Source: Vreelandella stevensii S18214
Lineage (GTDB): Bacteria; Pseudomonadota; Gammaproteobacteria; Pseudomonadales; Halomonadaceae
NCBI RefSeq assembly: GCF_000275725.1
Contig: NZ_AJTS01000039.1
Span: 85,821 to 149,820, forward strand
Reading direction: 5' to 3'
DNA length: 64,000 nt
Shown here: piece after piece, positions 18,066 to 27,540 of the stretch
Position numbering within the stretch: position 1 is the first letter of the stretch
How the letters are laid out: each line of letters starts with the position of its first letter
Program-made: the position numbers and the translations under genes
The notes under the pieces: model-generated
Told to the model about the DNA's origin: nothing
The model's input: the letters and a program-made list of their open reading frames with translations, nothing else
Databases searched by the model: none

Positions 18066-19849
18066 GCCTTGCCTCCCTTGGCCGCATCCCCGTAAACCCG
18101 CGCGGCCGGGGCCGAAAAGCGGGTATCCACCGCCTGCCAGCGCAACTCGGCGGGCGCATCACCCTGGTAAAACACCTGGCTATGCTTGAGATAGCCAACA
18201 TCGTCACGGGCCTGCAGGCCCTCGTCCAGGCGCTGGTGGGCACCCCGGGATTCGCGGCGCTCCAAGGCGGCCAGGCACGACGCCTCGGCGATCTCCAGCC
18301 CATAGCCAAACTCCAGACACTCCAGCAGCTCGGTATTGAATATCTTGCTGGTGTCACTGACCCGCACTTGGGCATAGCGCTGGCGCAGCTGGCGAAGGGT
18401 GTCCAACGCCTGCTGCATGCCTGCTTCGGTGCGGTAAATGCCGCAGCCGCTCTCCATGGCCTGCACCATGGCGTGCTTGAGCGTCACCCAGGATTCAACG
18501 CTGCCCTGGCCATCGCAGAGCGTGACCAGCCGCGCCTGCTGCCGCTGGGCCTGCGCCTGCAAGACCGGCAGCGCCACCCAGTCGGTGCGGGCAGCCCGCA
18601 GGCTGGCCTGCTCCCCGGCCAAACGGCCAAAAACCAGCAGCTCGGTCAGCGAGTTGGAGCCCAGCCGGTTGGCCCCATGCAGGCCTACCGAGGCACACTC
18701 CCCGGCGGCGTACAGCCCCGCGATGGTGGTTTCGCACTGGGGATCGGTTTCGATGCCGCCCATGGTGTAGTGCACCGCAGGCCGAATCGGGATCGGCTCC
18801 TTGACGGGGTCGACGTTGATATAGGATTTGGCCAGCTCGCAGATGAACGGCAGACGCTCATGCAGATAGTCGGCGCCCAGGTGGCGAAGGTCGAGATAGA
18901 CCACGTCGCTGTCGCCAAACTTGCCGGTACGCCCGGCCTGCTGCTCCTGCCAGAACGCCTGGGAAAGCTTGTCCCGAGGGCCCAGCTCCATGTACTTGTT
19001 TTCCGGCTTGCCCAAGGGTGTTTCCGGCCCCAGGCCGTAGTCCTGGAGGTAGCGGTAACCCTCCTTGTTGAGCAGAATACCGCCTTCCCCCCGGCACGCT
19101 TCGGTGATCAGGATGCCCGAGCCGGGCAGGCCGGTGGGGTGGTACTGCACGAACTCCATATCGCGCAGCGCCACGCCGTGGCGGTAGGCCATGGCCATGC
19201 CGTCGCCGGTGACGATGCCCGCATTGGTGTTAAAGCGGAACAGCCGCCCCGCCCCGCCGGTGGCCAGCACCACTGCCTTGGCACGCAACAGCAGCAGCTC
19301 ACCCGTGGCGACCTGCAGAGCAATGACGCCCACCACGGCCCCTTCGTGCACGGCCAGGTCCAGAACGAAGTACTCGTCGAGGCGTTCGATCTCGGGGTAT
19401 TTCAGCGAGGTCTGAAACAGCGTGTGCAGCATATGGAAGCCGGTCTTGTCGGCAGCAAACCAGGTGCGCGCGGTTTTCATGCCACCAAAGCGGCGCACCT
19501 GTATGCGGCCATCGGGCTGGCGGCTCCAGGGGCACCCCCAGCGCTCCATCTGCACCAGCTCCTGGTAGGCGTGGCGCACGAAGTAGTCCACCACGCCCTG
19601 CTCCACCAGCCAGTCGCCCCCGGAAACCGTGTCGTCGAAGTGCGCCTGAAACGAGTCCTCGTCACTGGTCACCGCGGCTGCGCCCCCCTCGGCGGCCACC
19701 GTGTGGGAACGCATGGGGTACACCTTGGACACCAGCGCAATGCGCTGCGCGTGACCGCCCTGTTTGGCCTGCTCGGCGGCCGCGATGGCGGCCCGCAGGC
19801 CCGCGCCCCCACCGCCGACGATGACGATATCCACATCCTGCTGCTGCAT
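18062..19849 (-). CDS. frdA: Fumarate reductase flavoprotein subunit
   Basis: 595 residues from the ATG at 19849, preceded by AAGGGGGT; a longer form from 19879 would add ten residues. FAD-binding [14 protein letters not shown], the covalent FAD His49 in SHTVAAEGG, and the active-site block [10 protein letters not shown] are present. It reduces fumarate to succinate as terminal electron acceptor. First gene of frdABCD-menBCE, behind a perfect FNR-type box and a tandem repeat of mini-ORFs. Confidence 0.95.
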   Translation of the reverse strand: MQQQDVDIVIVGGGGAGLRAAIAAAEQAKQGGHAQRIALVSKVYPMRSHTVAAEGGAAAVTSDEDSFQAHFDDTVSGGDWLVEQGVVDYFVRHAYQELVQMERWGCPWSRQPDGRIQVRRFGGMKTARTWFAADKTGFHMLHTLFQTSLKYPEIERLDEYFVLDLAVHEGAVVGVIALQVATGELLLLRAKAVVLATGGAGRLFRFNTNAGIVTGDGMAMAYRHGVALRDMEFVQYHPTGLPGSGILITEACRGEGGILLNKEGYRYLQDYGLGPETPLGKPENKYMELGPRDKLSQAFWQEQQAGRTGKFGDSDVVYLDLRHLGADYLHERLPFICELAKSYINVDPVKEPIPIRPAVHYTMGGIETDPQCETTIAGLYAAGECASVGLHGANRLGSNSLTELLVFGRLAGEQASLRAARTDWVALPVLQAQAQRQQARLVTLCDGQGSVESWVTLKHAMVQAMESGCGIYRTEAGMQQALDTLRQLRQRYAQVRVSDTSKIFNTELLECLEFGYGLEIAEASCLAALERRESRGAHQRLDEGLQARDDVGYLKHSQVFYQGDAPAELRWQAVDTRFSAPAARVYGDAAKGGKA

Positions 19850-19871
19850 GGCACCCCCTTGTGCGGCTGCA

Positions 19872-19927
19872 CTTCTCATGACGGACTTCTCATGACGGAC
19901 TTCTCATGACGCAATTCTCATGACGTG
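19872..19927 (-). repeat. 14-bp tandem repeat forming a chain of five-codon upstream ORFs before frdA
   Basis: Four units, CTTCTCATGACGGA twice then two variants. On the minus strand each unit supplies ATG plus GAGAAG. Three mini-ORFs start at 19921, 19907 and 19893 (MRIAS, MRSPS, MRSPS). Each ends in a TGA that overlaps the next ATG as ATGA, and the last overlaps the in-frame ATG at 19879 that continues into frdA. Confidence 0.75.
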
Positions 19928-20014
19928 ATTCCGGCCTGCGCACGGCCTGCCGCCCTGCTGATGAAGCGACGTTATCACAGCCCGACCGGCCCTCGGCCTT
20001 GATCTAAAGCATGA

Positions 20015-20028
20015 TTGATGTAGATCAA
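20015..20028. promoter_or_regulatory. FNR/ANR-type box between frdA and the dicarboxylate carrier
   Basis: TTGATGTAGATCAA matches the FNR consensus TTGAT-N4-ATCAA exactly. It sits in the 305-base divergent region, about 165 bases from frdA and 127 bases from the carrier start, so it could activate both under low oxygen. A second TTGAT at about 20000 is only a half-site. Confidence 0.8.
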
Positions 20029-20154
20029 ATAAACCGCGACTTGCCTTGCCTATGCTTTCCCTGACACCCGTGAAACACCACGCTGAACCTCATCTCTGCT
20101 GTGCTCACTCAGGCAAGGCGCTACGGCTTGCCGATAACTTATCGAGAGGTCGCC

Positions 20155-21624
20155 ATGAACCTCAGCGCTTCGCTCCGCTCTCGCTGGCCGCTGCTCGCGC
20201 CACTGGCCACCACGCTGGTGATCGCCCTGCTGCCTACCCCGACCGGGCTACCACCCCATGCCTGGTACTTCTTTGCCATCTTCATGGGCTGCGTGGTCGG
20301 CCTGATTCTGGAACCCCTGCCCGGCGCGGTCATCGGGCTGGTCGGCGTTACCCTGGTGGCGCTGCTTTCCCGCTGGGTGCTGTTCTCCCCGGAGCAGCTG
20401 GCCAACGACGGCTTCAACGCCGCCAACCAGGCCTTCGCCTGGGCGGTTTCGGGGTTCACCAACGCTACCGTCTGGCTGATTTTCGGTGCATTCATGTTTG
20501 CCCTGGGGTATGAAAAGACCGGGCTGGGGCGGAGGATCTCGCTGTGGCTGGTGCACGCCATGGGCAAGCGCACGCTGACCCTGGGCTACGCGGTGATGAT
20601 CGCCGATGGCATTCTGGCCCCTTTTACGCCCTCCAATACGGCGCGCAGCGCAGGCACCATCTATCCGGTCATTCGTAACCTGCCGCCGCTGTACGACTCG
20701 CACCCCAACGACCCCAGCATGAAGCGCATGGGCAGCTTCCTGATGTGGACCGCCATTGCGGCCACCTGCGTGACCAGCTCGATGTTTCTCACCGCCCTGG
20801 CGCCGAACCTGCTGGCCATCGCGCTCACTGAAAGCGCCACGGGCATCCATATCAGTTGGGGGCAGTGGTTCGTGGCGGTGGTGCCGGTAGGGGTCCTTCT
20901 GCTGCTGTTGGTGCCGCTGCTGTGCTACTGGCTGTGCGCCCCGGAGGTAAAGGCCGGGCATGAAATCTCCGACTGGGCGAAAGGGGAACTGCAGAACCTG
21001 GGCCCGCTGACCCGCCACGAAATCGTGCTGGTCATCATGGTGGTCACCGCGCTGCTGCTATGGATCTTCGCTGGCGACCGGGTATCGGCGTCGCTGGTGG
21101 GGCTGGTAGTCATCTGCGGCATGCTGCTGACCGGCATGGTGAGCTGGAACGACATTCTCGACAACCGCGCCGCCTGGAACACCTTCGTGTGGTTTGCCAC
21201 CCTGGTGGCTCTGGCGGGCGGCTTGAGCCAGGTGGGCTTCGTGGGCTGGTTCGGTAACGTGGTGGGTGGGCAGATCAGCCACTTCGACCCGCTGCTGGCC
21301 ATGGTCGCCCTGGTGGTCATCTTCTACGTTCTGCACTACTTCTTCGCCAGCATCACCGCCCACGTAACTGCCCTACTGCCGGTCATGCTGGCGGCAGCTT
21401 CAGGCATTGCGGGGCTGGACATGCAGCTGTTCGTTCTGCTGTTGCTGCCCACCTTGGGTTTCATGGGCATCCTGACCCCTTATGGCACCGGCCCCAGCCC
21501 GGTGTATTACGGCAGCGGCTACTTGCCCAGCGCGCTGTACTGGCGCCTGGGGGCCATCTTCGGGCTGCTGTTCCTGGTGGCCTGGCTGGCCATTGGCCTG
21601 CCCTGGCTACTGCTGATTCAGTGA
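20155..21624 (+). CDS. DASS-family dicarboxylate/anion carrier
   Basis: 489 residues with about twelve to fourteen hydrophobic segments. Family landmarks are the SNT-like region FTPSNTARSAGTIYPVIRNL and, in the second half, TPYGTGPSPVYYGSGYL. CitT/TtdT-type members exchange or import dicarboxylates such as fumarate, succinate, malate or tartrate. The start is the ATG at 20155 behind GAGAGG. Divergence from frd across a shared FNR-type box suggests fumarate uptake/succinate exchange. A degenerate 20-bp duplication begins at its stop codon (21619). Confidence 0.85.
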   Translation: MNLSASLRSRWPLLAPLATTLVIALLPTPTGLPPHAWYFFAIFMGCVVGLILEPLPGAVIGLVGVTLVALLSRWVLFSPEQLANDGFNAANQAFAWAVSGFTNATVWLIFGAFMFALGYEKTGLGRRISLWLVHAMGKRTLTLGYAVMIADGILAPFTPSNTARSAGTIYPVIRNLPPLYDSHPNDPSMKRMGSFLMWTAIAATCVTSSMFLTALAPNLLAIALTESATGIHISWGQWFVAVVPVGVLLLLLVPLLCYWLCAPEVKAGHEISDWAKGELQNLGPLTRHEIVLVIMVVTALLLWIFAGDRVSASLVGLVVICGMLLTGMVSWNDILDNRAAWNTFVWFATLVALAGGLSQVGFVGWFGNVVGGQISHFDPLLAMVALVVIFYVLHYFFASITAHVTALLPVMLAAASGIAGLDMQLFVLLLLPTLGFMGILTPYGTGPSPVYYGSGYLPSALYWRLGAIFGLLFLVAWLAIGLPWLLLIQ

Positions 21625-21663
21625 GCCATGTACTGACTCAGTGCACCATGCGCTTGCCGCGCC

Positions 21664-22449
21664 TCAGCGCGGCAGCGTTTGTGCCAAGTGCTGCGCCAGT
21701 TGCTGTGCCAAATGCCCTGCCATGGCCTTGGGGTGTTCCACGTGCAGGTTATGGCCGCCCGGCAGCGCCCAGTGGCGCAGGCGCGGCGCGTGCTGCGCCA
21801 GGCGGTTGGCCAGGGTGTTGAACTTATGGTCCCGCAGGCCGGAGAAATAGCCCACCGGCAGGTCGGTCTCGGCCAGCCACTGCCAGAGAGAGGGCTGCCG
21901 ACCCAGCGAGGTGGCCCGCAGCATGTGCGCCACGGCGGGGCCATGGTTGGCCAACCGGCGCTGAATCTGACGCTGGCGCTGTGGGGGCGTCAAATCGGCA
22001 AACACCGGCTGCTGGTACCATGCTGTCAGCACGTCGGCCAGCGGCGACTGTTCAAAACGCTGCGCCCAGTGCTCATCGTGGGCGCGGCGCGCTTCCCGCT
22101 CTGGCGCGGCCAGCCCGGGGTGCGCGCTCTCCAACCACAGCGCCTCCAAACCGCCGGGCCGCTGGCTGGCATGATAGAGCACCAGCCGGCCACCCAGGGA
22201 GTAGCCCAGCAGGCCATAACGCCCCACGCCCGCCTCGGCCAGCGTGCCGCTGAGCCAGTCATGAAAATCCGCAAAAGAGCCCACCGCAGGCGTGGTGGGC
22301 TGCCCATGCCCCGGCAGGTTCAGCGCCAGGCAGCGCACGCCCGGCAGCACTTGTTCCAGCGCCTCGCCAAGCGCCTGCCAATCGTCCCTATCGCCCAGCA
22401 GGCCGTGCAGCATTACCAGCGTAAAGGGCAGCGAAGGGTCAGGATGCAT
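21664..22449 (-). CDS. menH: SHCHC synthase (2-succinyl-6-hydroxy-2,4-cyclohexadiene-1-carboxylate synthase)
   Basis: 261 residues, alpha/beta hydrolase. [10 protein letters not shown] forms the oxyanion loop, Ser84 is the nucleophile in GYSLGG, and [12 protein letters not shown] holds the catalytic His. It removes pyruvate from SEPHCHC. The ATG at 22449 overlaps the menD end by eleven bases, so menF-menD-menH is a coupled unit. Confidence 0.9.
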   Translation of the reverse strand: MHPDPSLPFTLVMLHGLLGDRDDWQALGEALEQVLPGVRCLALNLPGHGQPTTPAVGSFADFHDWLSGTLAEAGVGRYGLLGYSLGGRLVLYHASQRPGGLEALWLESAHPGLAAPEREARRAHDEHWAQRFEQSPLADVLTAWYQQPVFADLTPPQRQRQIQRRLANHGPAVAHMLRATSLGRQPSLWQWLAETDLPVGYFSGLRDHKFNTLANRLAQHAPRLRHWALPGGHNLHVEHPKAMAGHLAQQLAQHLAQTLPR

Positions 22450-24142
22450 GGGCTGCCTCCCGGAGCCACGCGCCCAGAGCCTGCAGCGCATCGGTGGCCT
22501 GCTGATGGGGCACCGTGACCTCGATCAGCGTCACCCCGACTTCCAGCGCCTGGGTGTAGGCCTCGCAAAACGCCGCCAGCGTGGTCGGTGCGGCATAGTT
22601 CAGATGAAACATGCGCGCCGCATGCTCGAACGCGAGCCCGTGGGGTTGGCGATAGTAGCGCTCCAGCAGGTCGCCCTCGTCCGGCACCGGCAGCATGTGG
22701 AAAATGCTGCCGCCATCGTTATTCAGCACCACCACGACCAGCGGCGCCTGGGCCCTGGCCAGCAGCGCCAGGCTGTTGAGGTCGTGAAGCGCGCTGGTGT
22801 CGCCCAGAATCACCGTGGTGGGCTCATCGGTCGTGCAGGCCAGCCCGTACGCGGTGGCCAGCAGCCCATCGATGCCCGAAGCCCCGCGATTGGCCATCAC
22901 CCGCAGCGGCGTCGAACGGGTGGAGCCCAGCATGTTCATCAACCGGGCGGGCAGGCTATTGCCCACGAACAGCGCTCCTCTGGCCAGTTGGGCCAGCTGA
23001 TGACACACCCCCAGCTCGGAAAACTCCGCCGTAGAGCGCTCGATGCCCTGGCGGGTGCGCTGCTGAAGGCGTGCCAGGGTATGCCAGGGGGGCTGGGCGG
23101 GCCCGGCGGGCAGTGTGGCGATGGCCTCGGCGGGCGTGCACACCAGCCGCTGGGTAAGGGTGAAGTCCGGGTCCAGGCGCTGGGGTAACGGGTCGACCAG
23201 CCACGCCTGCTGCCAGGGGTGGCTTGCAATCATCTGGGTCAGGCGTTTGGAAATCAGCCTACCGCCAAACTGCAGCAGCACGTTGGCGCGGCCCAGCTCG
23301 GCGCTGACCTGCGGGTCCTGAAGGGCCAGGTCCATGTGCACCAGGTGGCGCGGGTCGCCGTATAGCTGGCTTTGCAGGTCGGCCAGCAGCGGCCAGCCCA
23401 ACTGCTCGGCCAGGGCCGCAATGGGGGCCGCCTGTTGAGGGTCATCGATGCGCCCCACCACGATTACCCCACGCTGCCGGGTGAAGGCGGCGGGCCATGC
23501 CACCGGCAAGGCGGCGGGGGCGGTTTGCCAGGCGCTCCAGGGGGCAGCGCTGTGCTGCCAGCGCGAAAGCGGCGCCAGGTAGTCGCTGGCCTCCACGGGT
23601 GGGCCGGAGGGGTAGAGCGGTTCGCGGTAGCGGCAGTTGAAGTGCACCGGGCCCGGCAAGCGGTGCTGTCGCGCCATGGTCTGGTCGATCGTGCTGAGCA
23701 AATAGGCAGCGGGAATCTCGCGGCTGGGGGTCGGGAAGTCGTGGTGCACCACCGTGTGGCGGGCGAAGATATCCCGCTGGTCGATGGCCTGGTTACTGCC
23801 GTTATCCAGCAGCTCGATGGGCCGGTCGGCAGACAGAATCACCAGCGGCACGCCCAGCAGCGCGGCTTCCACCACGGCCGGATAAAGGTTGGCCACCGCC
23901 GTGCCGGACGTGGTGATCACCGCCACCGGCTGCTGGGCGCCTCGGGCCAAGCCCAGCGCCATGAACCCCAGCCCACGCTCGTCGAAGTGAGTATGGCAGC
24001 GCAGCCCGGCGTGCTCGCTGGCCGCCATGGTCAGCGGGGTGGAGCGCGAGCCCGGCGCCACGACTACTTCGCGCAGCCCCCAGCGGTACAGCTCTTCCAA
24101 CAGCAGCGACGCCCAAACGTGGTTAAAGGTGGCGTAATGCAT
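22439..24142 (-). CDS. menD: SEPHCHC synthase
   Basis: 567 residues, thiamine-diphosphate enzyme. The start region ([20 protein letters not shown]) and [17 protein letters not shown] with the catalytic Glu are typical MenD. The C-terminal TPP-binding part shows [14 protein letters not shown] and [11 protein letters not shown]. It adds decarboxylated 2-oxoglutarate to isochorismate. The ATG at 24142 lies four bases after the menF stop. Confidence 0.94.
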   Translation of the reverse strand: MHYATFNHVWASLLLEELYRWGLREVVVAPGSRSTPLTMAASEHAGLRCHTHFDERGLGFMALGLARGAQQPVAVITTSGTAVANLYPAVVEAALLGVPLVILSADRPIELLDNGSNQAIDQRDIFARHTVVHHDFPTPSREIPAAYLLSTIDQTMARQHRLPGPVHFNCRYREPLYPSGPPVEASDYLAPLSRWQHSAAPWSAWQTAPAALPVAWPAAFTRQRGVIVVGRIDDPQQAAPIAALAEQLGWPLLADLQSQLYGDPRHLVHMDLALQDPQVSAELGRANVLLQFGGRLISKRLTQMIASHPWQQAWLVDPLPQRLDPDFTLTQRLVCTPAEAIATLPAGPAQPPWHTLARLQQRTRQGIERSTAEFSELGVCHQLAQLARGALFVGNSLPARLMNMLGSTRSTPLRVMANRGASGIDGLLATAYGLACTTDEPTTVILGDTSALHDLNSLALLARAQAPLVVVVLNNDGGSIFHMLPVPDEGDLLERYYRQPHGLAFEHAARMFHLNYAAPTTLAAFCEAYTQALEVGVTLIEVTVPHQQATDALQALGAWLREAAHAS

Positions 24143-24146
24143 CGGC

Positions 24147-25496
24147 TTATCCCATCCCCAGCAGCGAGAGAATATCGGCAATCTTGGCATCCAGCTCGTG
24201 CCACTCGTCGTCGGCCTGCGACCCCGCCACGATACCCGCCCCCGCGTACAGGCGGATCGCCGTATCGCTGACTTGGGCACAGCGAATCGACACCGCCAGC
24301 TCGCTGGAGCCATGCCCCACGCGGCCAAAGGCACCGGCGTACCAGCCCCTGGCGTGGCGCTCCAGCTCACGGATTCTGGCCAGCGCCGCCGCCCGCGGGG
24401 TGCCGCCGACGGCGGGCGTAGGGGGCAGCACGCTGAGCAGCTGCTGGTCGGTGATGAAGGGGTGCAGCTCGGCGTGAATTTCGCGGCGAATATGCTGCAC
24501 GGACCGCAGCGGCACCACGTGGGCCTCCCCCATCTCCAGGCGCTGGGCCAGCGGCTCCAGCTGGGTCAACAGCTGCTGGTACACGCACTGGTTTTCCAGG
24601 CCGTTCTTTTTATCGGCCAGCAGCGCCCCGGCGAGCGCTTCGTCCTGCACCGTGTCACGCCCCCGCCGGGCCGTACCGGCCAGTGCCTCCGTGATCAGCT
24701 GCTGGCCCTGGCGGCGGTAGAGCCGTTCGGGGGAGCAGCCAATCAGCGCCGTACCGGGCGCCCACTGCACCCCGAAATGGAAGCAGTGCCGCGCCTCGGC
24801 CTGCCAGCGCCCCAGCAAGGCCCAGGGGCTGGGCACGCGCTCGGCGGTCAGGCAGGTTTCTCGGGAAAGCACCACTTTTGGAAGCTGCTGCAGCCGTTCG
24901 GGCTGGGTCACCTGCGACACCCAGCGGCCCCACTCCGGCCGAGTGGGCGTATCACACCGCTGGTAGCTGCCATGGGCTACCGGGGGCAGCGGCTGTTCCG
25001 GGGCGATGGCCGCCAGGCACGCCTGGGCGGCGGCCAGCTCTTCGGCGGGAGGGCGGTCATCGAAGCGCAGGTTCACGGAAAGCGTGCATCGCCCCTGCTG
25101 ACGCTTGAGCAACACCCGGGGCAGTATGAAGCGGCAGTCACCAAACCCGGGCCAACCCGCCGACTGGGCATCGAAGGCCACCCCGCCGAAATAGTCGGGT
25201 GAGCCGCTGTCGGGCTGGGCTTGAGCTTGAGCTTGAGCTTGGGCTTGAGCCTGCATATCGACCTGCAGCGCCACCAGAGAGTCAAACGCTCGCGCTTCGC
25301 CCAGCACGGCATAGCCCGCCGCCGAGGCCTCACGCGGCTGCCAATAAAGGCGGGGCGTCACGCGCTGTGCGTTCAACCACCCCACCAAATCCTCCACCTC
25401 GCAGGGCACGCTCAGGCTCTGCGTACCCCGGCATGCCAAAAGGTCCAGCGCCGACAGCTGTGCTGCCAGCGCCTTCGCGGCCTGGATCACCTGCAT
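24147..25496 (-). CDS. menF: Menaquinone-type isochorismate synthase
   Basis: 449 residues from the ATG at 25496. The chorismate-utilising domain fills the C-terminal half, with [35 protein letters not shown] and [10 protein letters not shown]. It commits chorismate to menaquinone. The N-terminal half has a Gln-Ala dipeptide run encoded by a hexanucleotide repeat, near residue 82-94. It is adjacent to menD, and six bases separate its start from the upstream doxX stop. Confidence 0.92.
   Translation of the reverse strand: MQVIQAAKALAAQLSALDLLACRGTQSLSVPCEVEDLVGWLNAQRVTPRLYWQPREASAAGYAVLGEARAFDSLVALQVDMQAQAQAQAQAQAQPDSGSPDYFGGVAFDAQSAGWPGFGDCRFILPRVLLKRQQGRCTLSVNLRFDDRPPAEELAAAQACLAAIAPEQPLPPVAHGSYQRCDTPTRPEWGRWVSQVTQPERLQQLPKVVLSRETCLTAERVPSPWALLGRWQAEARHCFHFGVQWAPGTALIGCSPERLYRRQGQQLITEALAGTARRGRDTVQDEALAGALLADKKNGLENQCVYQQLLTQLEPLAQRLEMGEAHVVPLRSVQHIRREIHAELHPFITDQQLLSVLPPTPAVGGTPRAAALARIRELERHARGWYAGAFGRVGHGSSELAVSIRCAQVSDTAIRLYAGAGIVAGSQADDEWHELDAKIADILSLLGMG
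25212..25253. repeat. Hexanucleotide repeat encoding (QA)n inside menF
   Basis: Seven near-perfect six-base units based on AGCTTG. On the coding (minus) strand they give alternating Gln-Ala codons. Gains or losses of whole units keep the frame. Confidence 0.9.
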
Positions 25497-25501
25497 AGTC
25501 G

Positions 25502-25984
25502 TTACTTCCCTGACAACCGATGCCTGATATAGGGTAGCACCCAGCGGTCGCCGCCATAGCGCCCGGCGTTGGCACCGGCCACCAGCAGGAAAAAGCTCAG
25601 GGCGATCATCCAGGGGTTGGTGGACACCGTGCCCGCCATCAAGAACGACATGTTCATGACGATAGCAAAGAAAGCGGCATAGCAGGTCAACACGCCCACG
25701 ATCAGCCCCAGCCCCACCAGCACTTCCCCCAGCGGGATCATCACGTTGATCACATCCGCATACGGCAGCGCGACATGCTCCAGAAACGCCACGTAGTTGG
25801 GGTAGACCATACTGCCTTCGCGCATGACCGGGTTGGCCACGGCGTTGCGCAAAAACCCTTCGGCATTGAAGCCGCCGGTCATCTTGCCGATGCCCAGGGT
25901 CAGCCAGGTAATGCCCAGGTACAGCCTCAACAGTAGCCAAACCAGGGCAGCATATTTGTTTTGTCTGAAAAACTCGCCGATCAT
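25502..25984 (-). CDS. DoxX-family membrane protein
   Basis: 160 residues from the ATG at 25984, with AGGAG upstream; a GTG at 26008 is a weaker option. Four hydrophobic segments match DoxX: LRLYLGITWLTLGIGKMTGG near the start, then VINVMIPLGEVLVGLGLIVG. Members include DoxD, a subunit of archaeal thiosulfate:quinone oxidoreductase, and many unassigned proteins. Being inserted between menF and menA suggests a quinone-linked role, but this is only context. Confidence 0.8.
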   Translation of the reverse strand: MIGEFFRQNKYAALVWLLLRLYLGITWLTLGIGKMTGGFNAEGFLRNAVANPVMREGSMVYPNYVAFLEHVALPYADVINVMIPLGEVLVGLGLIVGVLTCYAAFFAIVMNMSFLMAGTVSTNPWMIALSFFLLVAGANAGRYGGDRWVLPYIRHRLSGK

Positions 25985-26170
25985 CGCGTAGACTCCTGCC
26001 ACGTTCACTTTCAGGGGGAAGCCCCAGTGTGCGTCAGGACGGATACCTCTTTTTTGACCCAGGTCGTGGTTTTTGCCATTAATGATACAGAGTTGAATGT
26101 TTACTCTGCCCGATGGCTACACCGACCGGCCACGCTGACCAGTTCAGCGACTGCAACAGGAATGCTCACC

Positions 26171-27097
26171 ATGGAACACACCACCCCACACCGCCCACTT
26201 CATGCCTGGTTGCTCGCCGCACGGCTGCGCACCCTGCCGCTGGCCTGCGCCTCGATCCTGCTGGGTTCGGGCATGGCGGCGCAGGCGGGTGGCTTTCAGG
26301 GTGGGGTGCTGCTGCTGTCGCTGCTCACGGCCATTCTGCTGCAGGTGCTTTCCAACCTGGCCAACGATTATGGCGATGCCCAATCGGGGGTGGACGATGC
26401 TAGCCGCACCGGCCCCGTGCGGGCGGTGGCCAGCGGGCTATTGACCCCAGACGCCATGCGCCGGGGCATGCTGCTCACCGGGCTGGCGGCGGCCATAGCG
26501 GGGTTATCGCTGCTGTTCGTCGCTTTTGGCAGCGACCTGCGCAGCTGGCTGGTGTTCGTGCTGCTGGGAGCCGCGTCCTTGCTGGCGGCCATCACTTACA
26601 CCGTGGGGCTGGGCGGCAAGCCGTATGGCTATCGTGGGCTGGGGGATGTGGCGGTGTTCGTGTTTTTTGGGCTGCTGGGCGTGCTGGGTACCCTCTACTT
26701 GCATACCCAGAGCCTGAACGGGCTGGCCATACTGCCCGCCGCCGTGTGCGGCTTGCTGGCCACCGCCGTGCTCAACGTCAATAACGTGCGCGACATCCAC
26801 AGCGATGCCCGCCACGGCAAGATGACGCTGGCCGTGAGGCTGGGCAAACGGCGGGCCGTTCTCTACCACTGGGCGCTTCTGGGCGCCGCCCTGCTGCTGA
26901 CGCTGGGGTATCTGGTGTGGCTGCCCGTGCCCTGGGTGGGCTGGAGCTGCCTGGTGGTGGCCAAGCCGCTCTACGACGCCGGGCGCACGCTCAGCCGCAC
27001 CGAAAATGGCGAGCAGCTAACGGGCATGCTCAAGAAAACCGCGCTTTCCACGCTGGTTTACAGCCTGCTGCTCGCGGTGGGGCTGGCGCTTGCCTGA
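26171..27097 (+). CDS. menA: 1,4-Dihydroxy-2-naphthoate polyprenyltransferase
   Basis: 308 residues, UbiA superfamily, about eight membrane segments. The two Asp-rich motifs are NDYGDAQSGVD and NNVRDIHSDARHGK. It attaches the isoprenoid tail to DHNA, giving demethylmenaquinone. The ATG at 26171 has AGGA at suitable spacing; an ATG nine bases earlier is too close to that site. Divergent from doxX-menFDH. Confidence 0.93.
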   Translation: MEHTTPHRPLHAWLLAARLRTLPLACASILLGSGMAAQAGGFQGGVLLLSLLTAILLQVLSNLANDYGDAQSGVDDASRTGPVRAVASGLLTPDAMRRGMLLTGLAAAIAGLSLLFVAFGSDLRSWLVFVLLGAASLLAAITYTVGLGGKPYGYRGLGDVAVFVFFGLLGVLGTLYLHTQSLNGLAILPAAVCGLLATAVLNVNNVRDIHSDARHGKMTLAVRLGKRRAVLYHWALLGAALLLTLGYLVWLPVPWVGWSCLVVAKPLYDAGRTLSRTENGEQLTGMLKKTALSTLVYSLLLAVGLALA

Positions 27098-27126
27098 CGG
27101 CGGCTTGGAGCCAAGGGCCTGGGGCC

Positions 27127-27429
27127 TTACAGCACTACCTCATAGCCTTCGAACTTGGGCGGGCCGAGGTAAATGCCTTCCGGCGATTTGGCATTGGCGT
27201 GGGCCTTGCGGAAAGCCTCTGACTTGGTCCAGGCGCGGAAGGCCTCTTCAGATTCCCACACGCTGTGGGAGATGAACACGGTGTGCTCTTCCTGGCTTTC
27301 GCCCTGCAGCATGTGAAACTCCTTGAAGCCCGGCACTTCCTCCAGGTGGGAATCGCGGTTGCGCCACACCTCCAGAAAATCCTCTTCGCGGCCTGGGGCA
27401 ATCCGAAAACGGTTCATGGCAATGTACAT
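27127..27429 (-). CDS. ABM-domain protein, heme-degrading monooxygenase-like (IsdG/HmoA type)
   Basis: 100 residues, one ferredoxin-like ABM domain. The residues that IsdG-type heme oxygenases use appear in place: Asn6 in MYIAMNRFRI, the Trp in FRAWTKSEAF and the His in RKAHANAK. The WESEEAF segment is also shared. A GGAGAG site precedes the ATG. Heme degradation is plausible but other ABM enzymes cannot be excluded. Confidence 0.7.
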   Translation of the reverse strand: MYIAMNRFRIAPGREEDFLEVWRNRDSHLEEVPGFKEFHMLQGESQEEHTVFISHSVWESEEAFRAWTKSEAFRKAHANAKSPEGIYLGPPKFEGYEVVL

Positions 27430-27540
27430 CGAGACTCTCCTGTTGATCGGGAGTAGATAGAGTGATTACGCCAACGCTGGCTTGATGGTAACGTCTTCCG
27501 TTCATCACGAATAGATTGCGACGAACAGGCGTTACGGCTC

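Noticed and set aside
18182-19909. 575-codon plus-strand open frame opposite frdA
   Set aside because: Antisense shadow; the minus strand has the complete FrdA motif set.
20000-20013. Second FNR site (TTGATCTAAAGCAT)
   Set aside because: Only the left half fits the consensus; treated as a chance half-site.
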